Shown here: positions 12,530 to 24,094 of the stretch, one piece after another
How positions within the stretch are numbered: the first letter of the stretch is position 1
Layout of the letters: every line of letters begins with the position of its first letter
Source of the DNA: Dryomyza anilis
Lineage: Eukaryota > Arthropoda > Insecta > Diptera > Dryomyzidae
Direction of reading: 5' to 3'
Length of the DNA: 64,000 nucleotides
NCBI GenBank assembly: GCA_951804985.1
Contig: OX638133.1
Location: forward strand, 12,110,501-12,174,500
The notes under the pieces: model-generated
What the model was told of the DNA's origin: nothing
What the model saw: only the letters and a program-made list of their open reading frames with translations
Databases searched by the model: none
Translations under genes and position numbers: made by a program

Positions 12530-13590
12530 CAAAACAGCTGTTTGTTAATTAAGATGCTGAAATTTGCCAAAATGTACACATTTTTTGCAACCGAACTACT
12601 CAAATGCAGAAGTTTTGAGTTACACGTAATGAGTCTAAAAATTAGCACTATTTTTTTAAAACTATGCCTAAAATTCATAGTCTAAGGAAAAAGTGAAAAA
12701 ATAATTAACATTTTCTGAAAAAATTGTAAAATTTACGAGAAAAAAAAATAGCAATTTGGTGAATAAAACCAGTGTGTCCCCCTTTTCATTAGTTTAGGGA
12801 AAAAGGGACAAAACTTTTGCAAATATTACAATGTTAAGATAAACTTTATTATATATTATGTTTATCTTAATATTTATATTATAAATCGTTTTTTATAATG
12901 AAATTGTGTGTATGTTTATATCGCTGTAAATACCAAATATGGAATAATATTGCGCTTAAGTATAATGAGGACGTTAAATAAAATAAACTAAAATTGTGAA
13001 TTTACTAACGGCCGGTTGAATACAGTTATCAGTTAAAAACAATCTGACAAATAAATTTAATTTTTGTTTTTATATCAATATTGAAATTGTCAGATTAACT
13101 AATCGATTTCCATCGCTAACTCATGGTTAAAAGTTGTATGCATCCGGTCCTTAAGCAATTAACAGTCTGATAATCCTTTTCCCTACAGATATTTTAAAAT
13201 TTTGTTCTATTTGACAATTTCGTGCACTTGTTCAGCCAAATATAGCTCCTCATCATGCCTGACAACGATATCATCTATAATTCATTTCAGAATCGGTTGA
13301 AAATTGTACGCACACGATCAATTTTTGAATAAAACTAAATATATATAAACTAAAACGTTGTGTACGTTCGTTTTGAGTATTTTTATGTCGTCAGAAAATT
13401 AATTTGTTATTAAATTTCTGTTTGGCGCAAACATCAAAAGCAGTGATGAATATGTTGAATGTAAAGGGGAAAAAATGTCTTAAATGAGAAAATCTGAGGC
13501 ATTATTGTCCAAGTTGAATAAAAGTTGTCTAAGTTGAATAAAAAGTTGTCCAAATTGCGACTGCGACGCACACTAACAAAACGATTTTTA
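12530..13590. other. AT-rich DNA, no feature seen
   Basis: I see no gene, no element with defined ends and no tandem repeat in this stretch. Confidence 0.35.
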
Positions 13591-13595
13591 CATCT

Positions 13596-13662
13596 CCATT
13601 GACGGAGTTCATGGCTTGTGGTCTATGGTGTAACGTACTAACCAACCGAGCCACCATACAAA
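13596..13662 (-). mobile_element. tRNA-like SINE head, diverged
   Basis: On the minus strand GGTGGCTCGGTTGGTTAG is a good A-box region and is followed by GTACGTTACACCATAGACCAC. This resembles the SINE head but not its body. It could be a decayed SINE or a tRNA relic. Confidence 0.45.
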
Positions 13663-13704
13663 TTAATTTTGTATTTCGCTTTTTATTCCCTACACCTATT
13701 GTAA

Positions 13705-14405
13705 CGTCTCTTAGGAGGCGTGTCCGGTATGGAAAAGTATATATATTCTTGATCAGCATCACCACCCGAGTCCGCTTAGCCATGTCTGTCCGTCCGTCTG
13801 TTATCGTATACACGATAACTTGAGAAATACTGCTTTTTAGCCAAAAGTTAGTTTTGTCAATGTAAATGAGCCAAATTGGTCAACGGACACGCCCACCTCC
13901 TCCACCTACAAGACACTTTTATATAACTCTTTACGAACCAATAACTCGAAAAGTATTCGAGATATACTTATAACATTTAAAACGTATTGTTAGAATTCAC
14001 CTTAAAATATATGATCCAAAAATAGGTATGCCCACATTTGATTTTTTTATTACTCCTCGCTTTTTCATAGTGGACATTTTATTCGCAAATTATTGAAAAC
14101 AAAAATTATGAAATATTAGCCTTAAATCTCTACATATGTTTTAAAAGTGGGCGTGATCCGCCCACATTTATATTTATTCATGTTTTAACTTTTTTTGATT
14201 TTTTTATTTTTTTACTTTTACATCAATTTTTTAAATAAATGGTATATACGTCGTCAGAACATTGATATGTAAATAATATTCTGAGTGTAAGAATGTTCAG
14301 CATAATTAAGAACTTTAAAGGTAGGTATACAGTTAAATTCCCCACACTAAAATTCATACCAAAGTGTAGGGTATTCCATAGTCGGGCCCGACCGACTATA
14401 AAAGT
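13705..14405. mobile_element. Transposable element fragment of undetermined class
   Basis: It contains TATATATTCTTGATCAGCAT followed by CGTCCGTCTGTTATCGT near the left, and GGGTATTCCATAGTCGGGCC at the right (about 14367-14387). Motifs of this kind recur in many fly transposons. No coding remnant is visible, the ends are not defined by inverted repeats that I can see, and the class is unknown. Confidence 0.45.
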
Positions 14406-14818
14406 CCGTCCCATGTGACCAAACTTACCCAACTCGTTTCTACTTCTTCTGTTCTTCTATTCTTTTCTTGTTTCCTGCATTTTCTTGTTTTATGAATATC
14501 AAAATGTAAAATATGAGAATTTATCGTAAAATGAAAAAAAAATTGAAACAACAGTCAGTCACTTTTATGAAATTCATATTAACGAATACTTTAATTTCAT
14601 TAATTGTCGCAATGATTTAGATTTAAATATTTAAAAAAAACCTACAATTTTGAATTTTACGAAAAAAATAATAAGGGTATTCATTTCACTTCGTATCTAC
14701 TGCGTTTGTGCGTATGACGTAAAAATAATAAGCTTTATAGCATACAGTTTTTGCGAAATACGCATAAACGCAGGTGATACGAAGTGATGTGAATACTCTT
14801 AATGTAATTTATGTGTGG

Positions 14819-14878
14819 GTCAGTAACCTAGCATCTAGCAGTATCAACTCACAGCATTTCTGACAACATGAGTTCGAA
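14819..14878 (+). mobile_element. tRNA-like SINE head interrupted by a hAT-like element
   Basis: CCTAGCATCTAGCAGTATCA resembles an A-box region and GAGTTCGAATC, completed across the insertion at 15656, resembles a B box. A similar arrangement occurs at 56803-56875. The reading as a decayed tRNA-like head is an inference. Confidence 0.35.
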
Positions 14879-15655
14879 TTAAAGATGGGCGCGTGCAGTG
14901 CTTTTTTCGTGTCACGCCCGAAAATCTGAATTCGTGCGTGCTAGTTGCTGTCGTGCCCGTGCGTGTCCGTGCCTCCAAAATCATGCACGCGCCTATTAAA
15001 GATTTGTTTTTTTATTGTTTCTACCCCAATTTAAAAAAAAAACCCTTACTTCCAGCTTCAGAAAATAAAACTTTCGTGGTGTTTTAACCTTTTCTTAAAA
15101 ATCTGTTGTTTTAATTTTACTTATGGATTTAAGAGAATAAAACAGTATCAAACTTAATTTTTAAATTATTTATTACAGGGACTAAAACCTATTGGAATAT
15201 CGGTTCCTGTTCGGGTTCTAAGATTTTTAAAATTGTGGTTCCGATTCCGGTTTCAACCAACAAATTAAATGGGTTTCGATTCCGGTTCCGTACATTTTAA
15301 ATAACGGTTCCGATTCCGGTTCTTTACGTTCCCTGTCAGGGACTATAATATCTGTCCCGGTTCTGGTTCCGATATTTTTTAAAATAGCGGTACCGATTCC
15401 AACCAGAAAAAACATATATATGCTTGATAACGATTCTGCATCCAAAAATCTAAACGGTTCCGGTATTATATTTTACGTTTCGCTTGCTTTTTCATGTTTT
15501 TCCGTGCTTTTTTCGTGATTTGTCGTGTTTTTCCGTGTTTCTTCGTGCCTTTTAAAATCCCGTGTTTTATCGTGCTTATAAATTTAGTCGTCGGGCTCGT
15601 GCGTGTCACCTATCTGCGTGTCCGTGTCATCAAAAACAGGCACGCGCCCATCTCT
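14879..15655. mobile_element. hAT-like non-autonomous DNA transposon
   Basis: The ends are inverted: AAAGATGGGCGCGTGC at left and GCACGCGCCCATCTCT at right, with an extra TT at the left end. They are flanked by the 8-bp direct repeat AGTTCGAA (14871-14878 and 15656-15663), the target duplication length of hAT transposons. The interior has no transposase frame. It carries repeated GTGCGTG/CGTGTTT motifs near both ends and a TTCCGATTCCGGTTCC-type tandem run at about 15180-15470. Confidence 0.75.
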
Positions 15656-15839
15656 AGTTCGAATCACAACCAAGTTTACATATATGAACTTTCGTATATA
15701 TACGAAACATTTGATGTTGAAGATCACTGTTGTGAATACATGGCCGTATTCTAAACGGTATGTGTTGTCAGTATGCGATGTGTTTTTAATTTGTTGTTCT
15801 TTTTAAATTACTCAAAACAAAGTTTACATATTAATAAAA

Positions 15840-16460
15840 TACAAGAAACAATTTATTCGCAAATTGTTTCGTAAATATAATCTTTAAAATAATACGTAAA
15901 TAGTACAAATAAATGTTTGTCTAGTTACGAAATCAGTTCATATATAATATTTATGTTGCCTACAGAAGTGTACCTACATATTTGAAAAATTAAATCACGA
16001 AAATAATTAAAACATAGTACGAATTGTCAATTGTAAACATTACGAAATTCGTATTATTATGTATAATACAATCATTTATCAGTGATTTACGTAATAATTC
16101 GCACAAAGCTGAAATTAAATTTGGTATATTTCTGAATTCTTGCTGAAGTCTTGCTGAATTATATTTATTAATATTAATTTTACCAATAAAACGTATGTAC
16201 AGTAGAATTTCTTTAATTTTGAAATTTACGAAAAACATAACATTTCAATATATATTTTACAGATTTTACGAAAATATTCGTAAATATGATCTCTAAAATA
16301 ATTCGTACATAGTACAAATAGATTGTCGTAATCAGTTGACATATAGTATTAGTGTTTATTACGAAATCAATTGTGAAAATAAATTACGAAAATATAGTTT
16401 TATTGTTATCATTTGTAAATAAATGTGTTGCGAAATTCGTCCTGTGTTAATTTTTAAGTT
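15840..16460. repeat. Degenerate direct duplication, period about 400 bp
   Basis: A block reading CGTAAATATAATCTTTAAAA and continuing to TAGTACAAATA near 15870 recurs as CGTAAATATGATCTCTAAAA near 16280, each followed by similar TACGAAATCA and ATTACGAAA elements. Both copies are diverged and the borders are approximate. Confidence 0.55.
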
Positions 16461-18620
16461 CAATTTCATAATGAAGTCAGAGATGATTAGGAATTTTGTA
16501 AATTAGTGCAATTTTCCAATTTAAAAAAATATATTTTTAAATAAATACTATCATTATTTGAAATAAAAATGCAGATTATTCTCATTATATGGTTACATTC
16601 CAATTGTTTTTCTTTTTTTTTTTTTGCTTGTCGTCTTTATTTGATGCATTCTATAACCAGGCCATATATTTTTTTCAGTGTTGCTTTATATAATGTCATA
16701 GTTTTCAAATATATTTCATCAATTATTTAGATGTTGAATAAAGGCTTATAAACAATATAATTTTCAATGGTTAAGCCAAAAATATTTGTGTTTGCTTTCT
16801 ATATATGTTATGTATTTTGTAGTATTTTATTTAAAGGAAACATTTCATTTTTTTTTCTGTTTTACTAAATTTCTGAAACTAATTACAATACTCTTTGTAC
16901 TAATTGCTACATATTGTGTGTGATACTATGTTGTGTTTTTCATTTCATTTCATTGTTTTGGTTTTTTTTTCGAATACAATAACGTAGTACAGTGTTTCTG
17001 AAACATTTGCTTATATATTTAAGTAAGTTGTTTGTAAGAATCATAATTCTTTGTTCTATATATTGAGTTGTTTGGAATGTACTTTGTTTGCAGTAATAAT
17101 TGAATGTTGTTCTTGTATTGTATGAGGCTGCAGCATAATTTAGTTAAACATTAAATATTCATATGTTTAACGTTTGATAAGTTTAAAAATATCTTCAACA
17201 ATTAGTTTTTCGAGTTTTGAAATTCAAATATTTTTTTTATTGTTATAAATTTGAAATGCCTGTTAATTGTGAACAAATCAATGAATTGAAATAAATGCAA
17301 AATTCCTTTGAAATTCATTTTAATTTTATGAAACACTATAGATAGCAAGCAATTTTTTTTTTTACATATTATGTTTGCTTTGATTTTTATTTTTTAATAT
17401 TTAGTTTTTAGTTTAATGCAATATTTTGTTAATGATTTATTTTTTTTTTATAATATTTTACACAAAGGCCATCAAAAAGTCTTTTAACTATAATATGTTT
17501 TTATATAATAATAATAATTACAATACTAAGTTCATATTTTGTTAGGGTCTATTCTTTTTTATTTGAGTCTAAAACTTATACATGATACTTGTTCTAAATA
17601 ACAAAATACTAAAGAATTAAAAAAAAAACTACAAAATTAATAAAAAAGTTTTGAATAAAGTGTTTAAAAACCGGTTTTACCGTTCGAAACCTGTAGATGT
17701 GACTATTTTGCATTCGAATATAGTTCATATTCTTGTTTTCGGTTTTGACTGCTGATATTTGATGTTGATTTTAAGGATTTTTTATATAATTTTTAATGCT
17801 ACACTAGTTTTTTTTTATTTTAGTTGTTTCATTTTAAAATATTTAGATTATTAATTTTAGTATGCCTTTTAGTTTGAATTAAAAAAAAATCTATAAAAAA
17901 ATGTTAAATCGAGTTTTTTTTTTTAAATAAAGTTAAAAAAAAGTAAATCATTTCGATTTGTTATTTGGTAACGGAATCCTAACTTGACTAATATTGTACA
18001 CAAATTGACAGATCTATATATACGAACAACTCACAAAAGTTCAAATAAAACCTATGACATTTTAAAAACTAGGTAGCAATTCTGACATAGAATTTCTCTA
18101 ACTTCGTGTATAGTTTCAAATATCTTGAAAACTTATTAGAATATTGATAGTCCATTTAATATTAAAAATAACCTTGATTTTGTTAAGTTCAAATGTTTTT
18201 AATATTTTTTGAAAAACAAGTTTTGCAAAATTCTAAAATTTGTTAACCTACAAAATGGCTCAAAAATATAAAATGTCTAATAAAACCCTCTTCTACAATA
18301 TTTGCAGAATTTTTTTTTATAGACATCCTATACATAATTTTTATATAATTTACGAGTGCTGATTTTGACTGCATACTCAGCTTTTTCCTATTATTTATCG
18401 CTTTTAAGAAATTTAAGTTTATTGAAATTGAATGCCTTTTTCAGCCATATTTTAGAATTTAAAAAAAATACAGTACTTTAAAGAACTAGTTTAAAAAGAG
18501 GTAAATTCAAATTTTCTCTAAATTATAAAGACTAATTTTAATATATCAATAAATGATTATTTTCTGACTCGAAAAATTTTGAATTTTTACAATATTTGTT
18601 TAAATTATTTATTTAGCAAC
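16461..18620. other. AT-rich intergenic DNA, no feature seen
   Basis: Only poly-T and poly-A runs and spurious short frames are present. Confidence 0.35.
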
Positions 18621-18622
18621 TA

Positions 18623-19383
18623 CACAAAAAAAATTCTTCAATATGATGATTTTATTCATAAATATTATGAATTTTTTCACCAACTACCACATTCATCATA
18701 TTGATACAATCTTTTATTAAATGACATATTGATGAATACATTCATTATATATATGAAATTATTCGTACTATCGAACATCATACTGAAGAACGAAATATTT
18801 AATACAATGAATTTGAATCGTCATATTGATGAATTTGTTCATAATATTTATGAATATAATATTTTTTTACGAATTTTTCAAAAAAAAAAAAAAAAATTCA
18901 AAATAGTACGAAAAAAGAGTTTTTGTAAAAAGTTTATTTAAAAAAAACAGAAAAAAAATTTTCAAAAAAAAATTATTAACAAAAAATTTTTTTTTTTCGA
19001 AATTTTTTGTTTTTTTGTTTTAATATTTTATATAAGTAATAACATACAAGAACTACTTGAAAACGGAGAAGTACAGCAAAAATGAACGAAAAATAAATAT
19101 TTTGATTGAAATTTGGTTTGATGAACAGCATTCTTCAATATGAAGTCAAATATGTTGTATTTTATGTTCTTGTTCATTATTATGATGAAACGAATTTTTC
19201 ACATACTGCTCATCTCATATTGAAGAACATTTTTTTGACAGTTACCAAGCGTTCATCATATTTATGATCGCATTCATAACATTGATGTCATTTGTCATTA
19301 AAATTATGAATGTTTCTTCAATACAATGAATCATGGTTTTAAGAAGGGATTTCATCAAAATGATGTACATTTTTTTCTGTGAT
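18623..19383. mobile_element. AT-rich inverted-repeat element, ATTGATGAA family, copy 1
   Basis: The left end reads TACACAAAAAAAATTCTTCA and the right end reads ATGTACATTTTTTTCTGTG, so the termini are inverted around CACAGAAAAAAA. The body is packed with short palindromes such as TTCATCATATTGAT and ATAAATATTATGAA. It has no coding capacity. I take it as a long non-autonomous DNA transposon; the TA next to the left end suggests a Tc1/mariner-type target, but the right-hand TA is mutated. Confidence 0.7.
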
Positions 19384-20455
19384 AGGATCTAATGATAAAC
19401 AAGAAAATGATTTCTGTTTAACAATAGCATAGTCCATATTAAAGATCAGAATAACAGACTTTTTTTTGCCAACTATTTTACTTTTTAAAATATGCCTCTC
19501 AACACAGTGTTTCTCTTTGAAAGTATCAAATTGTAAAAATGATATATGTGATGTCCATAGGAAAAATCGTATTACTTGATACTGATACGTCATAGCAACA
19601 AATTGAGTATGCAGTAATAATTAGAACTCTCAAATTATATAGAAATATTTTTTGAATACACAGAGAAAAATATGTTAATTGATCTACTTAGTATTTTACA
19701 GAAACCAAATTTTAAAAAATTCTAATTCTATCATTTAAATAAAGCTTTGGAAAAAAAGCAAAATTTAAATATACCCCTTAGTAACTATTAAATATAAATA
19801 ATAGCACAATATTAGAATAACTGAATATTAAAAGATAATTATAATATTTTCATAATATTTGTGTAATAATGTTTCGATTATGAGTAGGCATAAAATTATA
19901 TTTATTTTACTATAGAAAAATATATGATTTATGCAATTTATGACAAAAAGGTATTTTTACTGCTATCATTATACGCTTCACTCTAAATATTTTTTATATT
20001 TTTTTTGTTGTTTTATAATAAATTTGCACTTTTGAATATATATTTTTTTTTTTTTTTTTATATATATTTATCTCTCGCTATGACAAACGTTTAGGCATAA
20101 TTTAAAATTTTTAGAATATTTCTGTTAAAAAATGCTGTTCATGTTTTATAGAGTTTCTCACAGTGCATAGAAAATTCAAAATGTGTTTGCGATTTAAAAC
20201 TAAAAATTTATTTCATTTTATAATGATTTTCAAAAATATATCAGCTCTAGCGTTAAGTATTTGTGAGATGGGTAGTTTTAATACATCTGTTTTTTTTACT
20301 ACATTATATAATTATTTAAATGAAAAATATAAGCATGAAAATATAAGCAAATTACTACGTATGCATACAGTTTTATAAAAAATATAAAAAATACTAAGAA
20401 ATAAATAAATGCATTCTTTTCTAAAAAAAATTCTTACAATAGATGGAAGCATAAC
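19384..20455. other. AT-rich DNA between element copies, no feature seen
   Basis: I found no gene or repeat with defined ends here. Confidence 0.35.
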
Positions 20456-20459
20456 CTTT

Positions 20460-21411
20460 AAAAAATTCATCAATATAATGAATTTATTCATAAATATTAT
20501 AATTTTTTCTACGACCTACCAGATTCATAATATTGATACCACCGTTCATTAAATGACATATTGATGAATGCATTCATTATGAACTTATTCGTACTATCGA
20601 ACATCATAGTGAAGAACGAAATATTCAATACAATGAATTAAATTCGTCATATTGATGAATATAATCATAATATCTATGAATATTTTTTTTAAGATTCAAT
20701 ATGATGAATATTATTGAACAAATTTTTTTCAAAATAAATTAATTGATGGACATTTTCAAAAAAAAAAAATGTTAGGAAATAAAATTTGTAAAAAATGTCA
20801 TTAAAAATTTTGTCGATAAAATTTTTTTTCAAAAATAAATTATTTAAAAAATTTATTTTTCAAAAATAAATTATAAAAAAAAAAAATTGTAAAAAAAAAA
20901 ATTATTTGTTCGAAAATTTTTTTTTAAATTTTTAATTAAAAAAAAAAAATTTTGAAAAAATGTCTGTTAAAAAAAAAATTTTTAATGATTTTTTTTTTTA
21001 ATAAATTTTTTATAAATTTAATTATTAAATAAATTATTAATAAAAAGTTGTAATTATAAATTCAAATTTTACAAAATATTTTACTAATTTATACACATCG
21101 AGCAAGCATTATATAAAAAATAACATACAAGAACTACATGAGAACTGGGAAGTATGGAAAAAATGATTTGATTGGAATTTGTTTTAATGGACAGCATTCA
21201 TCAGTATGTTGTACATATATTTTTTGTTATGTTGTATTTTATGTTTTTGTTCATTAATATGATGGAAAGTTTTCTTCATATTCAATTCATCATATTGAAG
21301 AATGAATTCATAACTTAGATGTTTTGTAGTTAGCAATATTATGAATCGTTCTTCAATACAATGTTGGTTTGACGAACGAAATTCATCAATATGACAGTGA
21401 TTTTTTTCTGT
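20460..21411. mobile_element. ATTGATGAA-family inverted-repeat element, copy 2
   Basis: It has the same order of blocks as copy 1: AATTCATCAATATAATGAAT at left, ACGACCTACCAGATTCATAA, the ATTCGTACTATCGAACATCA block, an A/T homopolymer core, and GATTTTTTTCTGTATA at right. The left terminal CACAGAAAA is eroded. Confidence 0.65.
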
Positions 21412-21494
21412 ATACATATGCAATTTTTTTCATAATCTGTTTTGACGACTCATAGCAATTACAAGGTTTTAAGCGTTGCAAGCATTATTAAGAA

Positions 21495-21501
21495 ATAATA
21501 A

Positions 21502-21556
<55 letters not shown>

Positions 21557-21569
21557 AATAATAAACAAA

Positions 21570-21612
<43 letters not shown>

Positions 21613-21615
21613 AAT
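21495..21615. repeat. (AAAT)n microsatellite
   Basis: About 120 bp of tandem ATAA units with one interruption near 21557-21566, lying at the left edge of an ATTGATGAA-family copy. Confidence 0.92.
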
Positions 21616-21624
21616 TTATGAATA

Positions 21625-21900
21625 AAAAATAATTCGATTAAAATTTGGGTTGATGAACAAAATTCTTCAATATAATGTACACATATTAAGAGCTTTATGT
21701 ATTTGTTCATTAATGTGATGAAACGTAGTCTTTGTATACAGTTTCACAAATTGAAGAACACTTTTTCAGTTCTTCATCAATTTAATGATGAATTATAACA
21801 TTTATATTTTTTAGTAATCATTATTATCAATTGTTCTTCAATAAATGAATCATAATTTGAAGAACAAAATTCATCAATATGAAGAATATATTTTTTCTGT
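21625..21900. mobile_element. ATTGATGAA-family element, copy 3 (right half)
   Basis: From GGGTTGATGAACAAAATTCT to ATATTTTTTCTGTA the blocks match the right half of copies 1 and 2. The left half is missing or replaced by the AAAT microsatellite. Confidence 0.6.
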
Positions 21901-22150
21901 AAATAACTTAAATCGAAACCAATTGAAAATATCCGTTATGATGGGCTTCAGAATAGGAGTGAATAGATTTGTCAATATTCTAAATTTGTTTTCGTTTCAC
22001 GAAAAAGAAAATATCTATGCTTTAAACCATCTCAGTCGGACTTTCAAGTATTTGGAAGTTTTCAGTGGAATTTAGTTCGTTTTGTAAGATAAAATTCCGA
22101 CCTAAAAAGTGTAAGTTTAAGATAAGCATGTATATTAGAGTTAATATATA

Positions 22151-22750
22151 TTAGACATCTGCACACATATATTTGAAACCCACTTCAAGACTTTCATTTT
22201 ATTTCAAATCATTTATTGTCGACGACTCTATGCTTAAAAATCAAAAAAAAAAAATGTGTTGCTCACAACAATAAAATACAAGTAGTGTCAAAACAAAATA
22301 AAACAGGACGTAGTTGTAGTGAAGAGGGCCATAATGATGTGTAACGAAAATTGCAATGCATTGTTTTTGTCGTACAATTTGTATTTTTTATAAACACATA
22401 AATACCAACAACAACATTACTGCCTTCGAACGCCGATCAGAAAATTTGTTGTTGTTTTCAATATTCGTCTTCTCACTCGTTACAAGTTGCGCTCATTCGC
22501 TGCACTCACTGTATTCGTAGCATGTTGAGTGACAGTAGTGTCATTAGGTTTCGTTTTTAAAACATTGAATGTCTGGAAAATAAAATGTTTTGACACTACT
22601 TGACACCAATGAAACAAGTACTGCAGTGTAGTCGCTGGAGAGACTTCACTAATTCTGTAAATTGTCATTGCAAAATGCACTCAATACTGTAGAGTGCAGT
22701 AGTGCATATTTTGTAGAGGGAACTTCAAATACATTTGTGCAGATGTCTAA
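22151..22750. mobile_element. 600-bp inverted-repeat transposon with TA target site
   Basis: TTAGACATCTGCACA at left is exactly repeated in inverse as TGTGCAGATGTCTAA at right, with imperfect extension (ATATTTGAA / TTCAAATA). TA dinucleotides flank both ends (22149-22150 and 22751-22752). There is no transposase frame. A Tc1/mariner-like MITE is the best reading. Confidence 0.75.
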
Positions 22751-22752
22751 TA

Positions 22753-23743
22753 TGTTTAGTGGCAATTAGTTATGAGAATTCATACTAGCAGTCAAAAACC
22801 TTTACAATGCAACCTTAAACATGAAGATCGCACTGAATGGTCGAGTTATAAAAATATTAATTATAAACTGATTAAAACCTTAATTTGTAAACAAATTGTA
22901 TCCGAATTTCATAATTTTTTTAATTACAAAAAATGTCCGTAATAAACAAAATTTTAAAAGAATTTTCAAAACAACCTAACTCACAAATCGGTAACGTTAG
23001 ACTCTGAATATGTTTGGGAATCATTAAAAAAAAGAAACAAACGTTTTTTTTAGTACCGAAACGCAAACACATTTTTTTTTTTCATGAGTTACCCTAATGT
23101 TTAATATCTTGTTCTAATCATTAAAATCGAATGTATTTATTACATTATTTTCTCCATTCATATGTCGTATATAATAAGCTCTGAAAAGTATAGTAGTATT
23201 TTGAGTAGTATTTATTTTGTAACTTTTCTCTTAATTTATCAAACTACAAAATAAAATGCACAGAACCTACAACATACAATTTAGTTGAATAAACAGGTGG
23301 GATTCAAAATTTGATATTTGATTGGTTATCGTTACTCTCAAAAAATTGTGCAAATGTTCTAACAATATCAAAATATTTATTTAATTATATTATTTATATT
23401 TTACTGTTTTCTTTGTTGTTTTCTAATATCGTTGACATAAAATGAATACATTGTAACTTACTAAATGTTTAATATGTGTAATCAGTGCATTTTTCGAAAA
23501 ATTCTATGCTATCTTTTCGATTTTTCAAGTGCATACATAGCATTGGCGCAAAATTTAAAATTTCTACACTAATTAGTATTTTGTTGTTTTTATTTTTTCA
23601 TTTAGTACTTTAAATAGTTAATTTGCTTTAAGTCAATGCAACAATCGCACCAAGATTAATATAAAAACTTTAATTGTTTGCTTTTTTAATTGGCAAAAAT
23701 GTTAATTTTTCAAAAAATTTCAATATTTAATTTCTATTAAAAT
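22753..23743. other. AT-rich DNA downstream of gene 2
   Basis: This holds the presumed 3' UTR of the minus-strand gene. AATAAA-type signals on the minus strand are plausible in such AT-rich DNA but none stands out. Confidence 0.4.
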
Positions 23744-23836
23744 TTACAAAATATTGCAGGCCGTACCGTGCATTACCTCGCTGATAAACATGGGCGTACC
23801 GGCGCCCAGTCCACCATCCGTCTTCTGATGTTCATT
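23744..23836 (-). CDS. Gene 2 exon 5 (C terminus)
   Basis: The acceptor TTTCAG|AATGAA follows a 66-bp intron, a typical short fly intron, and the frame ends at TAA (23746-23744). It encodes NEHQKTDGGLGAGTPMFISE and VMHGTACNIL. GC content is well above the flanks, which supports coding. A GT at 23776 could serve as a donor to a further exon that I did not find. Confidence 0.7.
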   Translation of the reverse strand, partial: NEHQKTDGGLGAGTPMFISEVMHGTACNIL

Positions 23837-24058
23837 CTGAAAGTGAGGGAAGGGAGGTAAGGCATTAGTAGGTGGCGCTAATGAGAACACAATTCAACTT
23901 ACATCGTCGTATTCACAATCGAAGTAATGACTTTGGCATTCCATGCAGCGACATCCGTCGGACATTTTGCACGTTATGCCCCATTGTTTGGCCAGATCCT
24001 TGTAGATTTCCTTTGAGGATTTGTTGCTTATTATTTCCGGTGTTAGTGAACGTTGTTC

Positions 24059-24094
<36 letters not shown>

